Below are positions 49,648 through 58,308 of a stretch of DNA of 64,000 bases, in pieces. Numbering within the stretch: the stretch's first letter is position 1; the number at the start of each line of letters is the position of its first letter. The position numbers and the translations under genes are program-made. Under the pieces are notes generated by a model that worked only from the letters and a program-made list of their open reading frames with translations, made no database searches and was not told the DNA's origin. Source of the stretch: JAJZAM01 sp027391075 (GTDB lineage: Bacteria; Actinomycetota; Acidimicrobiia; Acidimicrobiales; Palsa-688); the NCBI GenBank assembly GCA_027391075.1, contig DAHYHI010000135.1:1-64000 (forward strand), in the 5' to 3' direction.

Positions 49648-50019
49648 TTGAAGGAAGCCCCGGACCCTTGGGCGGAGCTTGGAGAGTTCATCCGTGAGCA
49701 ACGCGCTGGTGCCCGGCTTTCGATCCGAAGACTTTCCGACCTCGCAGGCGTCTCCAACCCTTATCTGAGCCAGATCGAGAGAGGCCTCAGGCGTCCATCG
49801 GCGGAGATACTCCAGCAAATCGCCAAGGCGCTTCGGATATCGGCCGAGACGCTCTACGTGAGAGCCGGAATCCTCGACCCTCCCGACGCAACCGGCGGGC
49901 TCGGAAAGGCAATACTCGCCGAGCCCGGGCTGACAGAGGAGCAGAAGCAGACCCTCCTGCGGGTGTACACCTCCTTCCTTCGCGAGAACGTCCGCAGCGA
50001 CCCCCGAGGCGAGCCGTGA
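49648..50019 (+). CDS. XRE-family helix-turn-helix regulator
   Basis: The 123-residue protein has an N-terminal XRE domain (about 10-68: LGEFIREQRAGARLSIRRLS, DLAGVSNPYLSQIERGLRRP, SAEILQQIAKALRISAETLY) and a short helical tail. Actinobacterial proteins of this type often sit near stress or developmental genes; the target is unknown. TTG 49648 is preceded by GGGGGAAAGG. Its TGA overlaps the next gene's GTG (GTGA), so it is cotranscribed with the MshA-like glycosyltransferase. Confidence 0.88.
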   Translation: MKEAPDPWAELGEFIREQRAGARLSIRRLSDLAGVSNPYLSQIERGLRRPSAEILQQIAKALRISAETLYVRAGILDPPDATGGLGKAILAEPGLTEEQKQTLLRVYTSFLRENVRSDPRGEP

Positions 50020-51353
50020 GAGCCTACCCGGCCGGGTCGCTGCCGGGGTCAACCGGCGGGGGAGGGATGTCCGGAAGGCTGGCGATCCTTTCGATGCACA
50101 CGTCCCCTCTCGCACAGGCAGGTACCGGTGACGGTGGCGGCATGAACGTATACGTCCGGGAGCTCGCTACGTCCTTGGCGCGCTCCGGCGTGGTGTGCGA
50201 CGTGTTCACCCGGGCTGAGAGTCCCCATCAGCCGGCGACAGTGACCGTGGAACCTGGGTTCACGGTTCACAACGTCGTCGCCGGTCCGTCTGAGCCGGTA
50301 GCGAAAGAGTCGCTGGTCGACCTGGTAGGCGAGTGGACCGAGCAGGTTGCCCGGCGTATCTCGCAGCTGGAGCATAGCGGCGAGCCCTTCTCGGCTTTGC
50401 ACGCCAACTACTGGCTTTCGGGAGTGGCCGGACACACCCTAAAGCACGAACTGGAGTTGCCGCTCCTAGTCACCTTCCACACTTTGGACCGGGTTAAAGC
50501 CGACGCAGGGTCAGGCGGTTCCATGTTCGGAGAGCCTGCTCGGCGCAGCGCAGCCGAAGCCGAGATCATAGGCTGCGCTGACGCTCTCCTGGCCTCGTGC
50601 CGGGTGGAGGAGGACCAGCTCGTGGGTCTCTACGGCGCTGAGCGTTCCCGGATCGTTCGAGTGGCTCCAGGAGTCCAGCACGCTTTCTTCGCGCCGGGGG
50701 ATCGCCGTCAGGCCCGCAAGGCCGTGGGGTTGGACCCCGACGACCCGGTGATCCTCTTCGTGGGGAGGATCCAGCCGCTCAAAGGACCTTCCCTGGCTGT
50801 GGAGGCGCTAGCTGAGCTGCACCGCGGGCTTGGCTGTTTGAGGCCGGAGATGTCGAAAAGTTCGAAGAAGCCGATGCTGGTGGTCATCGGAGGGCCGAGC
50901 GGGCCCCAAGGCGAGGCGGAACTAGATCGGGTCCGCCGGGCGGTTGCCGTCCACGGCTTGGGCGACTCCGTGCGGATAGTGGAACCGCAGCCACACGAGA
51001 GGTTGTCGACGTTCTACCGAGCCGCAGATGTCTGCCTCGTGACCAGCCGCTCCGAGTCGTTCGGGATGGTCGCGCTCGAGGCAGCTGCGTGCGCAACTCC
51101 GGTGGTGGCTGCGGCGGTCGGCGGTCTGACGACGATCGTCGTCGATGGTGAAACCGGCTTTCTCGTCGGTAGGCGCTCGCCGGAGGACTTCGCTGAACCT
51201 GTGGCCCGCCTCCTCGGCGATTCCGAGTACGCAGCCCGGATAGGTCGGCGGGCAAGCTCGAGGGCGAAGGCTTACACTTGGCGGCGTGCAGCGAGCCAGC
51301 TGTGGGAAAAAGTGGAGACCCTGACCGGAGCGGAGCTGGTCGCCTGCGGCTGA
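50016..51353 (+). CDS. GT4 glycosyltransferase, MshA-like (D-inositol-3-phosphate glycosyltransferase family)
   Basis: The 445-residue GT-B enzyme has ILSMHTSPLAQAGTGDGGGM, NVYVRELATSLARSGVVCDV, LHANYWLSGVAGHTLKHELE, LVTFHTLDRVKADAG, ILFVGRIQPLKGPSLAVEAL and CLVTSRSESFGMVALEAAAC. These are the MshA signatures. MshA adds GlcNAc to inositol-3-phosphate in mycothiol synthesis. The other msh genes are not in the window, so a related glycosyltransferase role remains possible. GTG 50016 couples to the HTH gene; ATG 50067 begins the conserved core. Confidence 0.85.
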   Translation: MRAYPAGSLPGSTGGGGMSGRLAILSMHTSPLAQAGTGDGGGMNVYVRELATSLARSGVVCDVFTRAESPHQPATVTVEPGFTVHNVVAGPSEPVAKESLVDLVGEWTEQVARRISQLEHSGEPFSALHANYWLSGVAGHTLKHELELPLLVTFHTLDRVKADAGSGGSMFGEPARRSAAEAEIIGCADALLASCRVEEDQLVGLYGAERSRIVRVAPGVQHAFFAPGDRRQARKAVGLDPDDPVILFVGRIQPLKGPSLAVEALAELHRGLGCLRPEMSKSSKKPMLVVIGGPSGPQGEAELDRVRRAVAVHGLGDSVRIVEPQPHERLSTFYRAADVCLVTSRSESFGMVALEAAACATPVVAAAVGGLTTIVVDGETGFLVGRRSPEDFAEPVARLLGDSEYAARIGRRASSRAKAYTWRRAASQLWEKVETLTGAELVACG

Positions 51354-51512
51354 ATGGCTAGGACTTCCCGAACGTCTGGTTGGGCCTTGCCGGGAGTCGC
51401 GGATCCCGGTACCCTCGGGTGAGCCGCTAGCCCGCAAAGTCGGCCGGGCGGGTCGCTCGGGGAAGTGCGAACCGCTGGGCTGGCTCGGGCAGCGGTTCGT
51501 GCCCTGTGCACG

Positions 51513-51518
51513 TATAGG
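51513..51518 (+). promoter_or_regulatory. -10 box of a probable leaderless proC transcript
   Basis: TATAGG lies 8 bases before ATG 51527, and no Shine-Dalgarno is present, so transcription likely begins at or within a few bases of the start codon. Confidence 0.4.
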
Positions 51519-51526
51519 GTCTATGT

Positions 51527-52426
51527 ATGGCAGGTGCCCCTGACGATGTCGCTACCGGACCCAGCGTCGCTTCTATTCCCGGTCCGGGATGGTCCGATCC
51601 ATTGATCGTCGCCGGCGGCGGTCGCATGGGTGAAGCCCTTGTGAAGGGACTGCTGGCCGGTGGGTGGAAGCCAGGGCGGATCGCCGTGGTCGAGGTATCG
51701 GAGCAGCGCCGCTGGGAGCTCGAACAAGCCGGTTACCCCGCAAAAGGGGTGCTCGTAGTGTCTAGCGTCGCTGAAGCGGTCGACACCGTCATCTCGGGGT
51801 CTGACGCAGGCCCCCTGGGGGCGGTCTTGGCGGTCAAGCCCCACGACGTCGGCTTGGTGTGCGCTGAGCTAAAGAAGGCGGGGGTCCGAAGAGTCCTTTC
51901 CATCGCAGCGGGCGTGACGCTTGGAACCCTGGAAGGCTGGCTCGACTCGGTGGCGGTGATCAGGTCAATGCCCAACACGGCTGCGACAGTCGGCGCCGCC
52001 GCCAGCGCCCTTTGCAGAGGACGTAGCGCCGCTCCCGACGACGTGACATGGGCGGCGGGTCTGCTTGGAGCTGTGGGAACCGTGATCGAAGTACCCGAGA
52101 AGTCCCTGGACGCCGTGACAGGCCTGTCAGGCTCCGGACCCGCCTACGTCTTCCTCGTCGTCGAAGCGCTCATCGACGCAGGCGTTCACGTTGGTCTGCC
52201 GAGAGACATAGCTAAGACCCTGGCCGTGGCAACCTTGGTTGGCTCTGCGAAACTGCTCGAAGTGACTGGAGAGGAAGCGTCGGTCCTTCGAGCCAACGTC
52301 ACATCGCCGGGCGGCACTACCGCTGCCGGGCTCCGCCAGCTGGAGCGAGCTGCCGTGCGCGCCGCGGTCCTCGACGCGGTCGTGGCGTCAGCCGAGAGAG
52401 CCGCAGAGTTGGGCAAGCAGAGCTGA
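51527..52426 (+). CDS. proC: pyrroline-5-carboxylate reductase
   Basis: The 299-residue protein has an N-terminal NAD(P)-binding segment with a modified Rossmann motif (LIVAGGGRMGEALVKGLLAG), VLAVKPHDVGLVCAELKKAG, VIRSMPNTAATVGAAASALC, the substrate-binding LDAVTGLSGSGPAYVFLVVE and VTSPGGTTAAGLRQLERAAV. It reduces pyrroline-5-carboxylate to proline. An intrinsic terminator follows immediately, so proC is separate from rex. The ~25-residue N-terminal extension is longer than usual. Confidence 0.93.
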   Translation: MAGAPDDVATGPSVASIPGPGWSDPLIVAGGGRMGEALVKGLLAGGWKPGRIAVVEVSEQRRWELEQAGYPAKGVLVVSSVAEAVDTVISGSDAGPLGAVLAVKPHDVGLVCAELKKAGVRRVLSIAAGVTLGTLEGWLDSVAVIRSMPNTAATVGAAASALCRGRSAAPDDVTWAAGLLGAVGTVIEVPEKSLDAVTGLSGSGPAYVFLVVEALIDAGVHVGLPRDIAKTLAVATLVGSAKLLEVTGEEASVLRANVTSPGGTTAAGLRQLERAAVRAAVLDAVVASAERAAELGKQS

Positions 52427-52451
52427 AAATCCGCCGGCGACGGGCGGATTT
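52427..52451 (+). terminator. intrinsic terminator after proC
   Basis: AAATCCGCC (52427-52435) and GGCGGATTT (52443-52451) form a perfect 9-bp stem with a 7-base loop, starting one base after the proC stop. The right arm ends in ATTT. Confidence 0.75.
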
Positions 52452-52517
52452 CAGGCCCGTCTGAGGTTCTGCGCAGGCTATGCCCGCAGAGGGACTTATC
52501 CCGGTAGCATTTCGGGA

Positions 52518-53165
52518 GTGAACGGACACCGCATCCCTGAGGCGACAGTCAACCGCCTCCCCGTCTACCTGCGGGTCCTGGCCGAGGCGTCCGGTTCGAG
52601 CCCGACGATCTCTTCTGAGCTGCTGGCGGAGAAGGCCGGTGTCAACGCCGCTCAGGTGCGTAAGGACCTCTCGCATCTGGGTTCCTACGGAACACGCGGG
52701 GTTGGTTACGAGGTCGGTTACCTGATGCACCAGATAAGCAGGCGCCTTGGTGTCGACACCGAACTAAAGGTGGTCATAGTCGGCGCAGGAAACCTCGGTC
52801 AGGCTCTAGCAACCTACGGGGGTTTCGCATCTAGAGGCTTCCAGGTTGTTGCGACTTTCGACTCGGATCCTGACAAGGTGGGAACCCGAGTGGGTGTCAC
52901 CAAGGTCCAGCCGGTGGCGTCGATGCCCGATACGCTTCGGGAACTTCGAGTTGACATCGGTGTGGTTACCACCCCGGCGTCCGCCGCGCAGTCGACCGTA
53001 GACTTGCTCGTGTCCGGCGGGGTCAGCTGCGTCTTGAACTTCGCTCCCACGACGGTGGCAGTACCCGAGCACGTTGCGCTACGCCAGGTTGATCTCGGCG
53101 TCGAGTTGCAGATCCTCAGCTTCTACCGCCAGGGAGATGTATCTCCAGTGGCCGTCGGCGAGTAG
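52518..53165 (+). CDS. rex: redox-sensing transcriptional repressor Rex
   Basis: The 215-residue protein has a winged-helix DNA-binding domain (about 1-85: AGVNAAQVRKDLSHLGSYGT with the recognition helix), then a Rossmann NAD(H) domain (VVIVGAGNLGQALATYGGFA) and the domain-swapped C-terminal helix. Rex senses the NADH/NAD+ ratio and represses respiratory genes. It starts at GTG with no clear Shine-Dalgarno. The siroheme gene starts 2 bases after its stop, and the heme operon follows, an arrangement known from streptomycetes (rex-hemACD). Confidence 0.95.
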   Translation: MNGHRIPEATVNRLPVYLRVLAEASGSSPTISSELLAEKAGVNAAQVRKDLSHLGSYGTRGVGYEVGYLMHQISRRLGVDTELKVVIVGAGNLGQALATYGGFASRGFQVVATFDSDPDKVGTRVGVTKVQPVASMPDTLRELRVDIGVVTTPASAAQSTVDLLVSGGVSCVLNFAPTTVAVPEHVALRQVDLGVELQILSFYRQGDVSPVAVGE

Positions 53166-53167
53166 TC

Positions 53168-53788
53168 ATGCCTGTAGGTCAGCGCCTCTACCCGGTCAGC
53201 CTGGTGGTCGCTGGACGTCGTTGTGTAGTTGTCGGCGGAGGCCAGGTAGCCCTGCGTAAGGTTTCGGCTCTCGTCGAAGCCGGCGCATCGGTCGTCGTCG
53301 TAGCCCCCGAGATCTGCGAGGAGATCATGGCTATGGGAGTGGAGGTCGTCGGGAGACGATACGAAGCTTCCGACATCTCCTCTGCGTGGCTCGTGATAGC
53401 TGCAACCGACGATCCGACCGTGAACCGCAAAGTCTACGCCGACGGTGGCGCCGTCGGCGTTTGGGTCAACTCGGCCGACGACCCCGAGGCGTGCGCCTTC
53501 ACACTTCCGGCTGTAGCCCGGCAGGGGCCGGTCACGGTAGCGGTTTCGACCGGGGGTCATAGCCCTGCACTGGCAGGCTGGATCCGGGACCAGGTGGCCG
53601 GCTGCCTAGGTCCTGAGATCGGGGTTCTGGCAGAGATGCTCTCCGCTGCGCGAGAGCAAATACAGCAGTCCGGTCGTTCCACCGAAGGTCTCGACTGGCG
53701 GAAGGTGCTGGATTCGGGCATGCTCGAACTGATACGAGAGGGCCAGACGGCCCAGGCAAGGGAGCGCCTCGAGGCGTGTCTGTACTAG
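53168..53788 (+). CDS. precorrin-2 dehydrogenase / sirohydrochlorin ferrochelatase-like (Met8/CysG-N type)
   Basis: The 206-residue protein has YPVSLVVAGRRCVVVGGGQV and ALRKVSALVEAGASVVVVAP, the NAD-binding half of Met8, then AWLVIAATDDPTVNRKVYAD, VWVNSADDPEACAFTLPAVA and VTVAVSTGGHSPALAGWIRD. It oxidises precorrin-2 to sirohydrochlorin and may insert iron, leading to siroheme. With the CobA domain encoded downstream, both special steps to sirohydrochlorin are in this operon. It overlaps hemA by 13 bases. Confidence 0.9.
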   Translation: MPVGQRLYPVSLVVAGRRCVVVGGGQVALRKVSALVEAGASVVVVAPEICEEIMAMGVEVVGRRYEASDISSAWLVIAATDDPTVNRKVYADGGAVGVWVNSADDPEACAFTLPAVARQGPVTVAVSTGGHSPALAGWIRDQVAGCLGPEIGVLAEMLSAAREQIQQSGRSTEGLDWRKVLDSGMLELIREGQTAQARERLEACLY

Positions 53789-55038
53789 TAGTCGGCCTTA
53801 ACCACAAGACAGCACCCGTCGAGGTGCTCGAAACGGTCGCCGTACCCGAAGCGGACCTAGCGAAAGCGTTGTTCGAGTTGTCCGGGTTCGATCAGCTGAG
53901 CGAGGTCGTCCTCGTGTCCACCTGCCAGCGGACCGAGGTGTACTCGGTGGCCAGGCGCTACCATCCTGGCGTTGGCCAAGTCCGAAGCTTCTTGGCTGAG
54001 TGGGGCGGCGCCTCGCCAGAAACCCTTACATCTCACCTCTACGAATATCACGACGAGGCGGCTGCCCGACATCTCTTCAAGGTGGCAGCCGGGCTTGACT
54101 CGGCGGTCCTGGGGGAAGGCGAGATTTTGGGTCAGCTGGCGGACTCCTGGGAGTCGGCTCGTCGCGAAGGGACGTCAGGGCCGGTGATGGCGACGCTTTT
54201 CCGGCACGCAATCGAAGTAGGCAAGCGGGTTCGTACCGAGACGGCAATCGCCCGCGGGACGACGTCGCTTTCCCAGGCGGCTGTAGCGCTAGCGCGCAAC
54301 GAGCTCGGCTCCCTCGAAGGCCGGACGACCCTGGTCCTTGGGGCCGGGGAGATGGGCGAGGCCATGGCCCAAGCGCTTGCCGGGTCATCGAAGTCCGCTC
54401 GGGTCCTGGTGGCCAACCGGACTCGCAGGAGAGCCGACGAGCTCGCATCTCGTTTCGGGGGAGAGGCCATGGACTGGCAGGACCTGTCCGACGCGCTAGC
54501 GCAGGCGGACGTCGTGCTGGCCTCGACCGGAGCACCTACCACGGTCCTCGACGCTCAAATCGTCGCCGGGGCGATGGCGAAGAGGCCTGGCCGGCCGATG
54601 CTTCTCGTGGATATAGCAGTGCCCCGCGACGTCGACGGGGACGTGGCTGACGTGGCCGGCGTGACGCTTTTCGACATGGACGACTTGGCGGAGTTCGCCC
54701 AAAGAGGCATCGACAGCCGAATGCGCGAAGTGCCAGCAGCAGAGTTGATAGTAGACGCTGAAGTGGGGCGCTACAGCGACCGGCTAGCGCAACGCCGAGT
54801 CGCCCCGGTCATAGCCTCCCTCTTCGAGCGGGCTGAGGAGCTGCGCTCAAGCGAGTGGGAGCGCCTGTCGGCGAAGTTGGCCACCCTGGATGACGATCAG
54901 CGGCGGTCCGTGGAGGCTTTGACAAAAGGAATCGTCGCGAAGATCCTCCACGAGCCGACAGTTGCTCTCAAAGCCGGTGTGGGAACGCCCATGGGCGAGC
55001 AGCTCGCCGAGTCGATCCGCACGCTGTTCGGGCTCTAG
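53776..55038 (+). CDS. hemA: glutamyl-tRNA reductase
   Basis: The 420-residue enzyme has GLNHKTAPVEVLETVAV, the catalytic Cys in VVLVSTCQRTEVYSVARRYH, AGLDSAVLGEGEILGQLADS, GTTSLSQAAVALARNELGSL, VLGAGEMGEAMAQALAGSSK, VDIAVPRDVDGDVADVAGVT and a C-terminal dimerisation helix. It reduces Glu-tRNA to glutamate-1-semialdehyde, the committed step of the C5 pathway to heme. GTG 53776 lies inside the preceding gene. hemC starts right after its stop. Confidence 0.96.
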   Translation: MSVLVVGLNHKTAPVEVLETVAVPEADLAKALFELSGFDQLSEVVLVSTCQRTEVYSVARRYHPGVGQVRSFLAEWGGASPETLTSHLYEYHDEAAARHLFKVAAGLDSAVLGEGEILGQLADSWESARREGTSGPVMATLFRHAIEVGKRVRTETAIARGTTSLSQAAVALARNELGSLEGRTTLVLGAGEMGEAMAQALAGSSKSARVLVANRTRRRADELASRFGGEAMDWQDLSDALAQADVVLASTGAPTTVLDAQIVAGAMAKRPGRPMLLVDIAVPRDVDGDVADVAGVTLFDMDDLAEFAQRGIDSRMREVPAAELIVDAEVGRYSDRLAQRRVAPVIASLFERAEELRSSEWERLSAKLATLDDDQRRSVEALTKGIVAKILHEPTVALKAGVGTPMGEQLAESIRTLFGL

Positions 55039-55968
55039 TTGCCTGCGACCCGGGCACGGCTGGCTACTCGCGCCAGCCCTCTGGCCCTATGGCAGGCTCA
55101 CAGCGTCGCAGAACAGCTAGGCCGATCCCAACCGGGCATCGAAGTAACTGTCGTCACTGTCGACACCGCGGGCGACCGACGCGTCGACCGTTCTATCGGA
55201 GAGATCGGCGGGCAGGGAGTCTTCGTGAAGGAGGTGCAGGCGGCGGTTCTCGACGGCCGAGCGGACATCGCCGTCCACTCCGCCAAGGACCTTCCTTCTG
55301 CCACCCCCGACGGGCTGCTTCTAGCAGCGGTCCCATCTCGGGCGGATCCCCGGGATGTGCTGGTCGGATCGACACTCGACGGGCTAGCACCGGGAGCGCT
55401 GATCGCCACCGGATCACGCCGCCGGATGGCGCAGCTGGCGTGGTTACGCTCGGATCTAACCTTCATGGGTCTGCGAGGCAACATCGCCAGTCGACTGCAG
55501 AAGATTCCCCCTGGTGGGGCTATCGTCATGGCTGCTGCGGCACTTGAGAGGCTTCGGCTCGTGCCTGTGGTGTCCCAGACCCTCGAGGTGGCGCAGATGG
55601 TCCCCCAGGTGGGTCAGGGTGCCATAGCGCTGGAGTGCCGTAAGGACGACCTTGCCAGAGCGCACCTCTTAGAGAGCGTCAACGAGGAGGACGCCTTCGT
55701 CTGCGTCCAGGCGGAAAGGGCCTTCTTGTCTTCGATCGGAGGTGGATGCGACTTGCCGGTGGGGGCTCACGCATGGCTCGACGGTGCGACGATGACGATC
55801 GAAGGCTTGGTCGGCTCCGCCGACGGCAAGGTGATCCTGCGAGAACGCCGCAGCGGTCCGCGCAACGACTCGGCCCGGCTCGGCGTGGAGGCCGCCTTGG
55901 TCCTCCTGCGCGCGGGTGGCGCCGAGCTGCTCGACGGTGACCCCGGCGGCGCAGGGAGGCCGACGTGA
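55039..55968 (+). CDS. hemC: porphobilinogen deaminase (hydroxymethylbilane synthase)
   Basis: The 309-residue protein has ARLATRASPLALWQAHSVAE, VVTVDTAGDRRVDRSIGEIG, GVFVKEVQAAVLDGRADIAV, HSAKDLPSATPDGLLLAAVP, ATGSRRRMAQLAWLRSDLTF, MGLRGNIASRLQKIPPGGAI and the cofactor Cys in SIGGGCDLPVGAHAWLDGAT. It polymerises four porphobilinogens. The start is TTG, immediately following the hemA stop. It overlaps the cobA-hemD gene by 4 bases. Confidence 0.95.
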   Translation: MPATRARLATRASPLALWQAHSVAEQLGRSQPGIEVTVVTVDTAGDRRVDRSIGEIGGQGVFVKEVQAAVLDGRADIAVHSAKDLPSATPDGLLLAAVPSRADPRDVLVGSTLDGLAPGALIATGSRRRMAQLAWLRSDLTFMGLRGNIASRLQKIPPGGAIVMAAAALERLRLVPVVSQTLEVAQMVPQVGQGAIALECRKDDLARAHLLESVNEEDAFVCVQAERAFLSSIGGGCDLPVGAHAWLDGATMTIEGLVGSADGKVILRERRSGPRNDSARLGVEAALVLLRAGGAELLDGDPGGAGRPT

Positions 55969-57470
55969 CCGTGTACCTGGTTGGTGCGGGACCGGGAGAC
56001 CCGGGCCTTTTGACGGTTCGTGCAGCGGAGCTTCTCCGAGCGGGCGAAGTAGTGGTGCACGACCGGCTCGCCGATCCGAGGATCCTCGCCGGGGCGGCGA
56101 AGTCCGCCCGGCTGATAGACGTAGGTAAGACACCTGGCGGACCGGTCCGCCAAGAGGAAATCAACTCCCTGCTGGTCAAAGAGGGATCTACCGGGGCTGT
56201 CGTGATCCGTCTCAAAGGCGGTGATCCGTTCGTGTTCGGTCGGGGAGGGGAGGAAGCCGAAGCCCTGAGGAGCGCTGGAGTGCCCTTCGAGGTGGTCCCG
56301 GGGATCAGCTCGGCTATCGCAGTCCCGGCGTACGCAGGAGTGCCAGTGACACATCGAGGGCGGGCCACGTCGTTCACGGTCGTGACCGGCCACAGCCGTC
56401 ACGCCGTCGACAGCGAAACTAACTGGGAGGCGCTCGCCCAAGCCGGCGGCACGATCGTGGTGTTGATGGGCGTCGCTCACCGAGAGGAAATAGCCCGCAG
56501 GCTTGTTGCCGGCGGACTCGACCCTTCCACCCCCGTCGCTGCAGTCACGTGGGGGACCAGGCCGCAGCAGTCGACTGTGAGGGTGCGTCTCGACGAGTTG
56601 GGGACTGCGCCGGTTGAGCCGCCGGCGACCATCGTCGTCGGGGCGGTGGCCGGGTTGGACTTCTCCTGGTACGAGAACCGACCACTGTTCGGCCGACGTG
56701 TCGTCGTGACGAGGGCGAGGACGCAGGCGTCGGACCTGACGAGAGGGCTTGAGAGCCTCGGAGCTATCGTCGTCGAGGTGCCGACGATAGCCTTCGGGCC
56801 TCCCGGCGACGGCGGGGCAGCCCTAGACGCGGCTGTGGTCGGAATAGGGGGGTACCACTGGGTCGCTTTCACCTCTGCTAACGCCGTCGATGCGACGATG
56901 ACACGTCTGAGGGACGCCAGGGCGTTGGCCGGCGTCCGAGTGGCGGCTGTAGGACAGGCGACCGCCGCGACGCTGCGTTCGTGGGGCATAGCCGCCGACC
57001 TCGTCCCGGCCCGCCATGACGCCGAGGCGTTGCTCGAAGCGTGGCCTGGGGGTACGGGCCGTGTGCTGTTCCCGCGTTCGCAGGCGGGACGGGATGTACT
57101 AGCCGAAGGGCTGCGGGCGAGCGGCTGGACCGTCGACGTCGTCGACGCCTACTTGACGTACCACCCGGAGCCAAAGGCGAGCGAAGCTCACCTAGTGGCC
57201 AACGCCGACGCAGTCTGCTTTAGCTCCTCGTCGACCGTCAGCGGCTTTGTCGAGACTTTCGGTTTGTCGGTTCTGCCGAAAGTCGTGGTCTGCATCGGGC
57301 CGGTCACCGCCCAGAGCGCGAGAGCCGCCGGGATCGACGTGACGGTGGTCTCGCGCTCCGCGTCGGTGGCTTCGATGCTCGACGCTGTCGTCGCTGCTCT
57401 AGCCGGGCCTCAAGCGGACCGCTCTCCTGACCTGTCAGCTCTGAGAAGACACGTTCAAGGCTCCACCTGA
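55965..57470 (+). CDS. uroporphyrinogen-III C-methyltransferase fused to uroporphyrinogen-III synthase
   Basis: This 501-residue fusion has an N-terminal CobA/SUMT domain (about 1-240) with VYLVGAGPGDPGLLTVRAAE, VIRLKGGDPFVFGRGGEEAE, VVPGISSAIAVPAYAGVPVT and WGTRPQQSTVRVRL. The C-terminal HemD domain (about 250-490) has VVVTRARTQASDLTRGLESL, WVAFTSANAVDATMTRLRDA and VCFSSSSTVSGFVETFG. It closes hydroxymethylbilane to uroporphyrinogen III and methylates it to precorrin-2. The fusion is common in actinobacteria and firmicutes. GTG start overlaps hemC. Its end overlaps the convergent MerR gene. Confidence 0.93.
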   Translation: MTVYLVGAGPGDPGLLTVRAAELLRAGEVVVHDRLADPRILAGAAKSARLIDVGKTPGGPVRQEEINSLLVKEGSTGAVVIRLKGGDPFVFGRGGEEAEALRSAGVPFEVVPGISSAIAVPAYAGVPVTHRGRATSFTVVTGHSRHAVDSETNWEALAQAGGTIVVLMGVAHREEIARRLVAGGLDPSTPVAAVTWGTRPQQSTVRVRLDELGTAPVEPPATIVVGAVAGLDFSWYENRPLFGRRVVVTRARTQASDLTRGLESLGAIVVEVPTIAFGPPGDGGAALDAAVVGIGGYHWVAFTSANAVDATMTRLRDARALAGVRVAAVGQATAATLRSWGIAADLVPARHDAEALLEAWPGGTGRVLFPRSQAGRDVLAEGLRASGWTVDVVDAYLTYHPEPKASEAHLVANADAVCFSSSSTVSGFVETFGLSVLPKVVVCIGPVTAQSARAAGIDVTVVSRSASVASMLDAVVAALAGPQADRSPDLSALRRHVQGST

Positions 57471-57772
57471 GCTCGGAGGCGTTCGAGTTCAGCCCGTGTC
57501 GTGCGCAGCTCCTCCTCCAAGAGGAGTATGCGCTTGATTCCCGCTAGCGTCATGCCTTCCCCGGCGAGCTCGGAGACGCGCCGCACCAGACCTATCTCGG
57601 CCCGGCTGTAGCGGCGCTGGCCTCCCTCGGAACGGCACGGTGAAACCAGGCATTCCACGTCGAGGCGTCTCAGGAACGCCGGTTGGACACCGAGCATCGA
57701 CGACACCTGCCCTACCGTGTAGATCGGGGCGTAGGTGTCGTCGATGGGAAGGTATGGACTCTCAGGCTGCAA
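57455..57772 (-). CDS. MerR-family regulator, HspR-like
   Basis: The 105-residue protein has YTVGQVSSMLGVQPAFLRRL, VECLVSPCRSEGGQRRYSRA (the MerR winged-helix with RRYS) and a C-terminal coiled coil (RILLLEEELRTTRAELERLR). It resembles HspR, the repressor of heat-shock genes in actinobacteria. TTG 57772 overlaps the hsp20 stop by 11 bases, so the two are translationally coupled. HspR normally binds HAIR sites (CTTGAGT-N7-ACTCAAG), but no such site was seen upstream of hsp20. Confidence 0.8.
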   Translation of the reverse strand: MQPESPYLPIDDTYAPIYTVGQVSSMLGVQPAFLRRLDVECLVSPCRSEGGQRRYSRAEIGLVRRVSELAGEGMTLAGIKRILLLEEELRTTRAELERLRAQVEP

Positions 57773-58190
57773 TTACGTGCTTGCTAGCTCCCGCCTTCAC
57801 CTCGACCTTGCGGGGCTTGGCTTGCTCTGCGACTGGAATCTCCAAGCGCAGAACCCCATCGTCATATGTGGCCTTGATGGAGTCGGTGTCTAGAGTCTCG
57901 CCCAGGAACAACTGCCTGGAGAAAGTCCCGAACGGCCTTTCGGACACGACCATCTCGTGCCCGTTCCCGTCATTGTCACGGCGCGTCCGCGAAGCGTGAA
58001 CGGTTAGCACGTTGCGCTCCACGGTCAAGTCGATCGAGTCCGTCGACACCCCCGGCAGGTCGAACTCGACCACGAAATGGTCGCCTGTGCGGTACGCGTC
58101 GATGGGCATCGGCGCCGGCCGGGCCGGTGTCCCGAACGCCTGTGATGCAAGCCTGTCGAGCTCACGGAACGGATCTGTCCTCATCAGCAT
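57762..58190 (-). CDS. small heat-shock protein Hsp20
   Basis: The 142-residue protein has the alpha-crystallin domain: MPIDAYRTGDHFVVEFDLPG, IDLTVERNVLTVHASRTRRD, ERPFGTFSRQLFLGETLDTD and IKATYDDGVLRLEIPVAEQA, with the C-terminal anchor near HVIAA. It is a ATP-independent holdase for unfolding proteins. AGGAAGGAGA precedes ATG 58190. The likely promoter is at 58244-58273. It overlaps the HspR-like gene by 11 bases. Confidence 0.95.
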   Translation of the reverse strand: MLMRTDPFRELDRLASQAFGTPARPAPMPIDAYRTGDHFVVEFDLPGVSTDSIDLTVERNVLTVHASRTRRDNDGNGHEMVVSERPFGTFSRQLFLGETLDTDSIKATYDDGVLRLEIPVAEQAKPRKVEVKAGASKHVIAA

Positions 58191-58243
58191 GGAATTTATC
58201 TCCTTCCTCTGACAAAGTAACCTTTAACGTACTGCCAAGCATT

Positions 58244-58273
58244 ATTGTATCGTCTTAACAGTAAAACCTGCAA
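58244..58273 (-). promoter_or_regulatory. sigma-70-type promoter of the hsp20 operon
   Basis: On the minus strand TTGCAG (58273-58268) and TACAAT (58249-58244) are separated by 18 bases, about 55 bases before the hsp20 ATG. This AT-rich segment stands out from its surroundings and also lies upstream of divergent hemB. Confidence 0.55.
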
Positions 58274-58308
58274 GAATTTTTATAGGTTCTGGCGGATAGC
58301 CTTGGGGG

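Noticed and set aside
58191..58308. HAIR (HspR) operator upstream of hsp20
   Set aside because: No CTTGAGT-N7-ACTCAAG match exists; CTTTAACGTACTGCCAAG is too degenerate to call.
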